DNA from: Firmicutes bacterium UBA993
Lineage (GTDB): Bacteria; Bacillota; Dethiobacteria; DTU022
DNA: 10,271 nt
Reading direction: 5' to 3'
Assembly (NCBI GenBank): GCA_002292015.1
Contig: DBBD01000047.1
Coordinates: 1 to 10,271 of the forward strand
Shown: in pieces, positions 1 through 5,604 of the stretch
Numbering within the stretch: position 1 is the stretch's first letter
Layout of the letters: every line of letters begins with the position of its first letter
The notes under the pieces: generated by a model
The model's database searches: none
What the model was told of the DNA's origin: nothing
The model's input: only the letters and a program-made list of their open reading frames with translations
Position numbers and translations under genes: made by a program

Positions 1-9
1 CACGGGTCA

Positions 10-75
10 TTATAAATAGCCCCGCGGACAAGTAGCAACAGCCATAAATATCGCTGTCCCAACATTATTTGTCAT
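10..75 (-). CDS. Possible 21-residue small ORF, function unknown
   Basis: A short minus-strand frame begins with ATG at 75-73 and ends with TAA at 12-10. It encodes 21 residues with a mildly hydrophobic centre (around AIFMAVA). A GAGGT sequence lies 7 bases upstream of the ATG, which is good Shine-Dalgarno spacing, and this is the only reason to list it. No promoter could be assigned and I recognise no family. A frame of this length can easily arise by chance, so this is only a candidate. Confidence 0.15.
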   Translation of the reverse strand: MTNNVGTAIFMAVATCPRGYL

Positions 76-453
76 CGGTTCAACCTCACTATTTTTATAT
101 TTCTGTAACTGCTTCGCCCATATTTAGCAGGTGTGACCACTCGGTACAGCTCAACTGTTACCAGTTACACAGGAGCTGATTCTAATTTCGCTTAAGAACT
201 AGACAGCATAGCCCGCCAATAACCGGCCCAAGATTGCTGATTAAGCGGACATGTCGAACCTAAGCCTGGTTACGACGTTACTTGTTGCGACTCATTTCCT
301 CTCGCCTCGCTGAATTCGCTTCAAAGTTAACTTCGACAGCGGGGTATAAAGTGCCTTTTTAAGAGTCTATATTTTTCACTTTTTCGACAAATATTTGCTT
401 ACGTAACTGGAGTCACAAATTACAATTCCAGGAACCGGCGAAATGTTTGGTGG
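76..453. other. Intergenic region with no recognisable gene
   Basis: Both strands are broken by frequent stops, and I see no conserved protein motif, tRNA fold or transposase remnant. A loose inverted repeat around 309-341 (CGCTG ... CAGCG), followed by a T-rich stretch near 355-385, could be the decayed terminator of a gene upstream of the window, but the stem is imperfect. In B. subtilis the equivalent region upstream of the tRNA-Ser/scr genes contains serS and small genes; none is visible here. Confidence 0.5.
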
Positions 454-482
454 TTGAAAGGGCTCTTTATTCGTTGTATAAT
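454..482 (+). promoter_or_regulatory. Sigma-A promoter for tRNA-Ser / SRP RNA
   Basis: A TTGAAA -35 box (454-459) and a perfect TATAAT -10 box (477-482) are separated by exactly 17 bases. Transcription would start near 489, about 27 bases before the mature tRNA. Strong near-consensus promoters of this kind are usual for stable RNA genes. Because the SRP RNA begins only about 11 bases after the tRNA, this promoter probably serves both. Confidence 0.8.
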
Positions 483-515
483 GATCGCGTTACAGAAGTG
501 TCGGTTGTACGGCGT

Positions 516-611
516 GGAGAGATGGCTGAGTTGGTCGAAGGCGCTCGCCTGGAAAGCGAGTAGATGGGGCAAAACCTTGTCTCGAGGGTTCGAATCCCTC
601 TCTCTCCGCCA
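516..611 (+). tRNA. tRNA-Ser (anticodon GGA)
   Basis: The acceptor strand GGAGAGA (516-522) pairs perfectly with TCTCTCC (601-607), followed by discriminator G608 and an encoded CCA (609-611). The anticodon stem CTCGC/GCGAG (544-548 and 556-560) encloses the loop CTGGAAA, which places anticodon GGA at 551-553; it reads UCC and UCU codons. The T arm is GAGGG-TTCGAAT-CCCTC (584-600). The long variable arm (about 561-583) is typical of class II serine tRNAs. The SRP RNA gene follows almost directly, as it does near scr in B. subtilis. Confidence 0.97.
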
Positions 612-622
612 ATTTTTAGTTT

Positions 623-891
623 GGCCGCGCTAGACGGGGAGATAGCGGTGCCCTGTACCCGCAATCCGCTACAGCGGGGTTGAATTCCTGCCCCCGGTTG
701 TTCTTTTTCAGGGTCAGCGTCGGGCAAGTGGTGTTGAGGGCCCGGTCCCGTGCGGCGCAGACTCATGAACCCCGTCAGATCCGGAAGGAAGCAGCGGTAA
801 GTGAGAATTTGCGGGTGCCACGGGAGCGCCGGACCGGAGCTAACTGCCCGGTCAGCGTTTGGAGATGACAGCCAAAGGCAGGTGCGCGGCC
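623..891 (+). ncRNA. ffs: Signal recognition particle RNA, large Gram-positive type (scRNA / 6S-like SRP RNA)
   Basis: This is the RNA scaffold of the signal recognition particle, which binds Ffh and targets nascent membrane and secreted proteins to FtsY and the Sec translocon. The ends GGCCGCGC (623-630) and GCGCGGCC (884-891) are perfect complements and close the molecule. The 5' part (about 630-690), with GCTAGACGGGGAG and GCGGTGCCCTGTA, matches the Alu domain of Bacillus-type SRP RNAs. The apical Ffh-binding hairpin is at about 774-796, with tetraloop GGAA at 783-786 and the AAGCAG strand following. The length of about 270 bases fits the long Firmicute type rather than the roughly 114-base E. 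coli 4.5S RNA. One near-invariant base of the Ffh-binding loop appears changed (A779 where G is normal; see findings). I see no clear intrinsic terminator after it, so readthrough towards dnaX is possible. Confidence 0.95.
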
Positions 892-1001
892 TTAATTTAA
901 AGGTTTTAGCGTCTTTAAGGTTTGAGGTCTTTTCGATTTCAGCCTGACCGGCATCCTGACCACACCCTGCGCAACCCTCTTGCTGCTGCCGGAGTTTAGT
1001 T

Positions 1002-1031
1002 TTGACTATGTCCACCTTTGATACCGATTAT
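1002..1031 (+). promoter_or_regulatory. Candidate dnaX promoter inside the apparent N-terminal extension
   Basis: TTGACT (1002-1007) and GATTAT (1026-1031) are spaced by 18 bases. The -35 box is close to consensus and the -10 box matches 4 of 6 positions. Transcription would start near 1038 and leave a leader of about 80 bases before the TTG start at 1119. If real, the in-frame codons from 1002 to 1118 are not translated as part of DnaX. The rest of the 892-1118 gap holds only a weak CCTTAA/TTAAGG inverted repeat (890-895, 915-920) without a proper T-tract. Confidence 0.35.
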
Positions 1032-1118
1032 TTTATGGTTAAAGCCGGGAAGCCGAAAGAAGCGACCAGCGTCGTCGCGTCAATAAATCGCCGGCCGCAA
1101 CGAGGTGTAGATTTACAA

Positions 1119-2897
1119 TTGACTTATTTAAGCTTATACAGACGCCGCAGGCCGCTCACGTTTGCCGACATGACCGGGCAGGATCATATTACCCGCACGC
1201 TCAGCAATGCTCTTTTGAGCGATCGGCTTGCTCACGCCTATCTTTTTAGCGGTCCTCGCGGCACTGGTAAGACTACAACGGCAAAAATTCTGGCCCGGGC
1301 GATGAATTGCATCACCTACCCCACGGCCGAGCCTTGCGGGAAATGCACCCCCTGTTTAAACATTGCCGCTGGAGTGTCGATCGACGTAGTTGAAATGGAC
1401 GCTGCCTCCAACCGGGGTATTGATGAAATTCGAGAGCTGCGTGAAAGGTCCCGCTTTGCCAGCGGTGAGAGCCGTTTTAAAGTTTACATCATCGACGAAG
1501 CGCATATGCTCACCCCGGAGGCTTGTAACGCTTTTCTTAAGACACTGGAAGAACCGCCGAAAAACGTGATATTTATTTTGGCCACTACTGAACCAACCCG
1601 CCTGCCGGCAACCATTGTATCGCGCTGTCAGCGTTTTGATTTTCACCTGCTGACCACCGCTCAGATCAGCAGCCGCCTGGATCAGATTCTGAAAGAGGAG
1701 GGCTGGCAGGCTGAAGACGAGGCGGTTGAATTGATTGCCCGTCTTTCCGAAGGTTCGCTGCGCGATGCTCTGGGGATACTGGAACAGTGCGCTTCATACG
1801 GCGAAGATCTGATCAGTGACGAACATGTGCGTATCGTTACCGGCTCTACCCGGGCGGAAACAGTGGCGGCACTGGTAAAGGCCGCCTTCGACAACGACTT
1901 AGACTGCGGACTGCAAATAATTCACGAAGTTATTTACAGCGGCCGTGATCTGACGCTTTTAATGCGCGATCTTACATACTTATTCAGCCGCTTTCTGCTT
2001 AATCAACCGACCAACGGCCGGAATGATAAAATTTTTTCCGGCCTTGAAGAGCTTCTCGCCAGCGTCAGTCAAAACCTGAACCGCAGCTTGCTGCTCGATG
2101 CGATTGAACTTTTGCACCAGGCAGCCGGCGAGCTGCGCCATGCCCATTTCCCTCAGTATTTACTGGAGATATCCTTCATCAGGCTGTTGCGGGTCTTGCA
2201 CGGCAGATTGCAGCCGGCTTCCGGCCTGCATTTAGAACCGGTTATCAGCAAAATGGAAAGAGCTGAACCGGTGCTTCCGACTATTTCGCTGGCTGCCGTG
2301 GTTTCAGGGGACGAAAGAGAAACACGGCCTGAAGCGGTAACTCCTCTTCCTGTGGAAAAAGTATCTGCCGAAAATGTGGAATTGCCGACTAATGTACAAG
2401 GGGGCACCGAAACGGTTCCAGATGATCCGGCGAACGTTGACCGCTTTCTTGGTTTGCGTGCAGCCTGGCCCGATCTGTTGGAAGAGATTAAGAAGCGCCG
2501 AAGAACCACTGCTGCCTGGCTGGAGCCAGCTTCCATCGCCGATTGCCGGGGGCATACAGTTAAGTTACTTTACGCCCCGGAGTATGACATTCACCGCTTA
2601 AGAATTATGGAAGATCAGCACCGTAAACTGCTTGAGGCGGTCCTTACCGACTTCTTTAATCGCGAGATGCAGGTTAGGGCTGAAACTGGGCATCAAACGG
2701 CGCCTGCGCCTAAACGGGAGGAAAAGCCAACCCCAAAGCAGGCAGATTCTTATCCGGCCGCGGAAAGTGGAACAGTACCGGTGAAGGATAAAAAAAATAG
2801 TCCGCCCGTCTCCACCCCAGCTGCCCCCACCGCACAAAAAGGGATCGGTGCGGAAGATGCTCGGAAAATATTTGGCGGGAAAATAATCGAACATTAA
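1119..2897 (+). CDS. dnaX: DNA polymerase III subunit gamma/tau (clamp loader ATPase)
   Basis: DnaX is the ATPase of the clamp loader that places the beta clamp on primed DNA; tau also links polymerase cores to the helicase. Counted from TTG 1119, the 592-residue protein has Walker A GPRGTGKT (45-52), a zinc module with Cys64, Cys73, Cys76 and Cys79, Walker B with DEAH (126-129), a sensor 1 region (about 150-160), the SRC motif (168-170) and sensor 2 EGSLRDALG (about 210-218). A variable Pro/Lys/Glu-rich C-terminal part follows. I chose TTG 1119 because family members begin at the equivalent of TYLSLYRR and a GAGGTG lies 11 bases upstream. The frame stays open back to 1002, where GGAG 7 bases before a TTG could support a form 39 residues longer. 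The usual RPQTF segment reads RPLTF. ybaB and recR follow as one operon, as in many Firmicutes. Confidence 0.96.
   Translation: MTYLSLYRRRRPLTFADMTGQDHITRTLSNALLSDRLAHAYLFSGPRGTGKTTTAKILARAMNCITYPTAEPCGKCTPCLNIAAGVSIDVVEMDAASNRGIDEIRELRERSRFASGESRFKVYIIDEAHMLTPEACNAFLKTLEEPPKNVIFILATTEPTRLPATIVSRCQRFDFHLLTTAQISSRLDQILKEEGWQAEDEAVELIARLSEGSLRDALGILEQCASYGEDLISDEHVRIVTGSTRAETVAALVKAAFDNDLDCGLQIIHEVIYSGRDLTLLMRDLTYLFSRFLLNQPTNGRNDKIFSGLEELLASVSQNLNRSLLLDAIELLHQAAGELRHAHFPQYLLEISFIRLLRVLHGRLQPASGLHLEPVISKMERAEPVLPTISLAAVVSGDERETRPEAVTPLPVEKVSAENVELPTNVQGGTETVPDDPANVDRFLGLRAAWPDLLEEIKKRRRTTAAWLEPASIADCRGHTVKLLYAPEYDIHRLRIMEDQHRKLLEAVLTDFFNREMQVRAETGHQTAPAPKREEKPTPKQADSYPAAESGTVPVKDKKNSPPVSTPAAPTAQKGIGAEDARKIFGGKIIEH
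2790..2800 (+). other. A8 slippage-prone run with immediate -1 stop in dnaX
   Basis: Eight consecutive A residues (2790-2797) encode Lys-Lys-Asn in the dnaX frame. If polymerase or ribosome slips by -1 here, the next codons are AAA and then TAG (2798-2800), so the product ends at about residue 560 instead of 592. Slippery A-runs producing a shortened DnaX are known from E. coli (ribosomal) and Thermus (transcriptional), but those lie just after the ATPase domains. This one removes only about 32 C-terminal residues. The run and the stop are seen directly; any use of them is inference. Confidence 0.3.
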
Positions 2898-2915
2898 AGA
2901 AGGGAGCTTAGCACT

Positions 2916-3236
2916 ATGCCAAACGGCGGTATGAACAAAATGATGAAACAGCTGCAAAAAGCTCAGGCTGAAATGGGCCGCATGCAGGAGGCCATTGCTG
3001 CCAAGACAGTTGAGGCCACTAGCGGCGGAGGGGCGGTTAAAGTGGTGGCAAACGGCACTAAAAGCCTTGTCTCTTTGCAGATTGAACCTGAAGCGCTTGG
3101 TGAGGATAACCGTGAAATGCTGGAGGATATGATCGTCGCCGCTGTTAACGAGGCCTTTAAGAGAGTTGACGACATGGTGGCTGAAGAGATGCAAAAATTG
3201 GCTGGGGGTCTTAACTTGCCGCCGGGAATGTTTTAA
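2916..3236 (+). CDS. ybaB: YbaB/EbfC family nucleoid-associated protein
   Basis: A 106-residue protein of the YbaB/EbfC family: small dimeric DNA-binding proteins that coat the nucleoid and are nearly always encoded between dnaX and recR. The family pattern is visible: a Met/Gly-rich start (MPNGGMNKMMKQ), a long amphipathic N-terminal helix (about 5-34), a central glycine-rich beta segment (SGGGAVKVVANG, about 36-47), and a C-terminal helical half ending in GGLNLPPGMF. AGGGAG (2901-2906) lies 9 bases before the ATG, and the gap to dnaX is 18 bases. The B. subtilis counterpart is YaaK. The family's precise role remains unsettled; a link with RecR-dependent repair is often suggested from its position. 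Confidence 0.95.
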   Translation: MPNGGMNKMMKQLQKAQAEMGRMQEAIAAKTVEATSGGGAVKVVANGTKSLVSLQIEPEALGEDNREMLEDMIVAAVNEAFKRVDDMVAEEMQKLAGGLNLPPGMF

Positions 3237-3833
3237 ATGGCTTACCCGAGAGCACTAAACAGATTGGTTGAAGTTCTCTGTCGTTTTCCGGGCATTGGTC
3301 CAAAAACCGCACAGCGCCTTTCTTTTTTTCTGCTTGATTGTTCCCGGGAAGAGGTAGTTGCTATAGCCCGGGCCATGGTAGAGGCTAAAGATAAGTTAGA
3401 CTACTGCCAAATCTGCGGTAGCCTGGCGGAGAGTGGGTTCTGTAGCTACTGCAGCGATGGTGGGCGGGATCGGTCTCTACTTTGTGTAATTCAAGAGCCG
3501 CGCGATGTTCTGGTAATAGAACGTACCGGCCAATATCGGGGACTTTATCACGTGTTACACGGGGTTTTGTCCCCGCTGGATGGCATTGGACCCGAAGAGC
3601 TACGCTTTGAACAGCTGGAAAGGCGCATTGCCGATAATCACATAAACGAAGTTATTATTGCCACCAACCCGAACGTAGAAGGAGACGCCACAGCCGGTTA
3701 CCTGGCGCGGATGCTTAAGCCGCAGGGGGTAAGAGTAACCCGCATTGCTTTCGGGTTACCGGTAGGCGGCGATTTAGAGTACGCTGATGACCTGACCCTC
3801 AGCCGGGCGCTTGACGGCCGCCGCGACATGTAA
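3237..3833 (+). CDS. recR: Recombination mediator protein RecR
   Basis: RecR works with RecO (and RecF) to load RecA onto SSB-coated single-stranded DNA at gaps, in the RecFOR repair pathway. The 198-residue length is normal. The N-terminal helix-hairpin-helix region is at 17-33 (FPGIGPKTAQRL), a C4 zinc finger uses Cys57, Cys60, Cys69 and Cys72, the Toprim domain spans about 80-175 with DVLVIE and ATNPNVEGDATA (142-153), and the conserved C-terminal segment FGLPVGGDLEYAD follows (172-184). The ATG directly abuts the ybaB stop codon with no spacer, so translation is probably coupled. It is the last gene of the dnaX operon: the next gene lies on the opposite strand. The bofA/yaaL genes that follow recR in Bacillus are absent here. 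Confidence 0.98.
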   Translation: MAYPRALNRLVEVLCRFPGIGPKTAQRLSFFLLDCSREEVVAIARAMVEAKDKLDYCQICGSLAESGFCSYCSDGGRDRSLLCVIQEPRDVLVIERTGQYRGLYHVLHGVLSPLDGIGPEELRFEQLERRIADNHINEVIIATNPNVEGDATAGYLARMLKPQGVRVTRIAFGLPVGGDLEYADDLTLSRALDGRRDM

Positions 3834-3844
3834 CATTGCTGTTT

Positions 3845-3876
3845 CACCACCAGCGGAAACCGGGGTGCTACTTTTA
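3845..3876 (+). terminator. Weak candidate terminator after recR
   Basis: CACC-A-CC (3845-3851) can pair with GGGGTG (3862-3867) across one bulged base, and a short T-rich stretch (CTTTTATT, 3871-3878) follows. The stem is only 6 bp and a competing GTTTC/GAAAC stem overlaps it. It lies where a terminator is needed between the convergent recR and DUF3786 genes, but the structure itself is poor. The rest of the 3834-3950 gap shows nothing further. Confidence 0.3.
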
Positions 3877-3950
3877 TTAATTGCCATGAATCCGGTGAAA
3901 GGAACTGCTGCCCGGAACCGTGTCGCTGATTATCACACGCTAAATATCTG

Positions 3951-4571
3951 TTATTGAAGCATGCTTTTAAGTACGCCGTTGACTATTGCCGGCAGATGGG
4001 CGTAATCTTCTGTCGGCAAATAGTGTGGGGCCGCTTCATCAAAGAGAATGTTCGCCGTGGCGGGCATTTCTTCGTCTCCGGGCCAGATTGTGAAGCAGAT
4101 TGGTACGCGCGGCAAAACTGTGATCACCATGCTGATACCGCTAGCTTTATGTTCGCGACCGCCCAGGGCAATAGCAGCGCTGGTAAACTCTGCGGGACGC
4201 TCGCCAAAGGTTTTCAGGAAAGGGGTAACCGCTCTTTTGTTAAAGGGGTCGATATAGATGCCACCACCTGGCAAATGGCGATAAGCGATCCAGCGACCGG
4301 TTAAAGGGGTGCCATCGGCGGTTACCAGGTAGTGAAGAATGATAATGGCAAGATAGATCGAAACCTCCTTTCCATCTGCTGACCTTATTTTTCCTTCCGG
4401 GTAAGCAACCCTATACTCTTCCCCAAGCATGTCAATAACCAGAATTTGATCCTCTGACAGCCAGGTTGTTTCGGTTTTTTCGGCTGTTTCTGCCGGGTCT
4501 AGCCCGGCAAACCTGCTTTCGGCCTGCTTCAGGGCTTCTTCTAAATTGTGGTAGCTGCGCTTTTTTTCCAT
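3951..4571 (-). CDS. DUF3786 domain-containing protein, function unknown
   Basis: A 206-residue soluble protein whose pattern fits the uncharacterised DUF3786 family found in anaerobic clostridia and delta-proteobacteria: RHLPGG (98-103), an LPRVP segment (153-157), WPGDEEMP (163-170), ILFD (175-178) and a C-terminal LPTED (185-189). No signal peptide, transmembrane segment or cysteine metal site is evident; the only strongly hydrophobic stretch (about 70-83) is short. AAAAGGAG lies 5 bases before the ATG. It sits 49 bases downstream of the hydrolase gene on the same strand with no terminator seen between, so the two are probably co-transcribed. Some DUF3786 genes are reported beside corrinoid or one-carbon metabolism genes, but nothing of that kind is present here. 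The family assignment is by eye, and I propose no function. Confidence 0.8.
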   Translation of the reverse strand: MEKKRSYHNLEEALKQAESRFAGLDPAETAEKTETTWLSEDQILVIDMLGEEYRVAYPEGKIRSADGKEVSIYLAIIILHYLVTADGTPLTGRWIAYRHLPGGGIYIDPFNKRAVTPFLKTFGERPAEFTSAAIALGGREHKASGISMVITVLPRVPICFTIWPGDEEMPATANILFDEAAPHYLPTEDYAHLPAIVNGVLKSMLQ

Positions 4572-4620
4572 TAGTTCTCCTTTTCTGCTGGTAGTTGAAA
4601 ATGGTTGTTAATTCTTATTC

Positions 4621-5397
4621 TTATTGCTGCTGCTTGCTGCCGGCCAATTCTGCAACGAAAGAGTAGATAGACTCATTGACTGGATCCGGTTTTTCCAGTA
4701 ATACCATGTGTCCTGCTCCTTCAATAATCACAATCCTGCTGCGGGGTATATTGTCGGCTAAAAACTGGCTGTATTTTACAGGGGTTAAGCGGTCGTCGGC
4801 GCCGCAGATGATCAGAGCGGGCACATTGATTCGGAATAGTTCACCGCTTACATCAAAGCTGTTACAGGCACTTAGGTCCGCGTAGTAGACCGAGGCGGCG
4901 CATGCTTTGACTTCTTCCCTGCCTTTGTTTAGTAGTTCTACACTTGCCTCGCGACTGTACAGTAAGTCAGCCAGGTCAAGCGGCACAGTACCCTCGCGCA
5001 GGGCGTCAAGAAAGGCTGGCACCACCCGCAAACGGCTGCCTGTACCGACCAGGATCAGACCTAATGTATGATCCGGGTAATGGAGGGCATAATCAAGTGC
5101 AATCGCTCCGCCCAGCGAATGTCCGGCCGGGATGAACCAATCGATGCCGGTTGCCTGGCGGAAGCTGTGCAGCCAGTCGCGGTAGGCAGATACAGTATTC
5201 AGCGCCTCGCCTTCCGATCTTCCATGGCCGGGCAGATCCACAGCAAGCGGGTTGACCCGCTTTTTTAGATTTTTTATCTGGTAGATCCAGTGATGATGGC
5301 CGCCGCCGGATCCGTGACAAAAAATAACCGGGGTGCCGGAATGGCTGTTGTCGCCGGCATAGTATGTTTTTTTACCATCAACATTAACAAAAGGCAT
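4621..5397 (-). CDS. Alpha/beta hydrolase fold protein
   Basis: A 258-residue protein of the alpha/beta hydrolase superfamily. The oxyanion-hole region is HGSGGG (28-33), the DLPGHGRS strand-turn is at 54-61, and the nucleophile elbow is GHSLGG with Ser94 (92-97). The acid is probably Asp202 in GADDRLTP, and the catalytic histidine is His230 in GAGHMV. The triad is complete, so an active esterase, lipase or C-C hydrolase-type enzyme is likely, but the substrate cannot be read from the sequence. There is no signal peptide, which suggests a cytoplasmic enzyme. AGGAGG (5408-5413) lies 10 bases before the ATG. It is the first gene of a two-gene minus-strand unit with the DUF3786 gene and is divergent from guaB. 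I could not identify its promoter convincingly in the 207-base divergent region. Confidence 0.93.
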   Translation of the reverse strand: MPFVNVDGKKTYYAGDNSHSGTPVIFCHGSGGGHHHWIYQIKNLKKRVNPLAVDLPGHGRSEGEALNTVSAYRDWLHSFRQATGIDWFIPAGHSLGGAIALDYALHYPDHTLGLILVGTGSRLRVVPAFLDALREGTVPLDLADLLYSREASVELLNKGREEVKACAASVYYADLSACNSFDVSGELFRINVPALIICGADDRLTPVKYSQFLADNIPRSRIVIIEGAGHMVLLEKPDPVNESIYSFVAELAGSKQQQ

Positions 5398-5532
5398 CCT
5401 ACCCGAACCTCCTTGCTGACTTAAGAGATCTTATTGCTTATGGTTCAATTCTTGATCACACAATACTAATCCTGCTTATTCCTGTAGCAGCATGACATAA
5501 GCAACACAGGCGTTTTGCGGCGTGCCCTGCGG

Positions 5533-5561
5533 TTGACACTGCATTAGCCGTTTGTTATGAT
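5533..5561 (+). promoter_or_regulatory. Sigma-A promoter of guaB
   Basis: A perfect TTGACA (5533-5538) and TATGAT (5556-5561) are separated by 17 bases. Transcription should start near 5568, giving a leader of only about 37 bases. That leaves no room for a purine riboswitch, so control of guaB, if any, must act at the promoter or by another mechanism. Confidence 0.85.
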
Positions 5562-5604
5562 CGTGACAATAAATTTCAGCTAACTACTGCGGGAGGATAG
5601 CATT

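Noticed and set aside
34..42. P-loop degeneration of HolB as a sign of a broken gene (residues 34-42 of the protein at 7800-8780)
   Set aside because: Altered Walker A and B residues are normal for clamp-loader delta' subunits, which need not hydrolyse ATP; the reading frame is intact.
680..868. 62-codon plus-strand frame inside the SRP RNA
   Set aside because: It lies wholly within the SRP RNA, so its openness reflects RNA sequence, not coding.
467..1015. 182-codon minus-strand open frame across the tRNA and SRP RNA
   Set aside because: It is antisense to two stable RNA genes with clear structure, shows no protein family pattern and has no ribosome binding site worth noting.
2598..3194. 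198-codon minus-strand open frame opposite the dnaX end and ybaB
   Set aside because: Cysteine-, histidine- and phenylalanine-rich translation typical of an antisense shadow; both sense genes are well supported.
3954..4304. 116-codon plus-strand frame opposite the DUF3786 gene
   Set aside because: The minus-strand DUF3786 product has recognisable family motifs and a good ribosome binding site; the plus-strand translation has neither.
5539..5604. Purine riboswitch in the guaB leader
   Set aside because: The promoter is so close that the leader is only about 37 bases, and no three-way junction core is visible.
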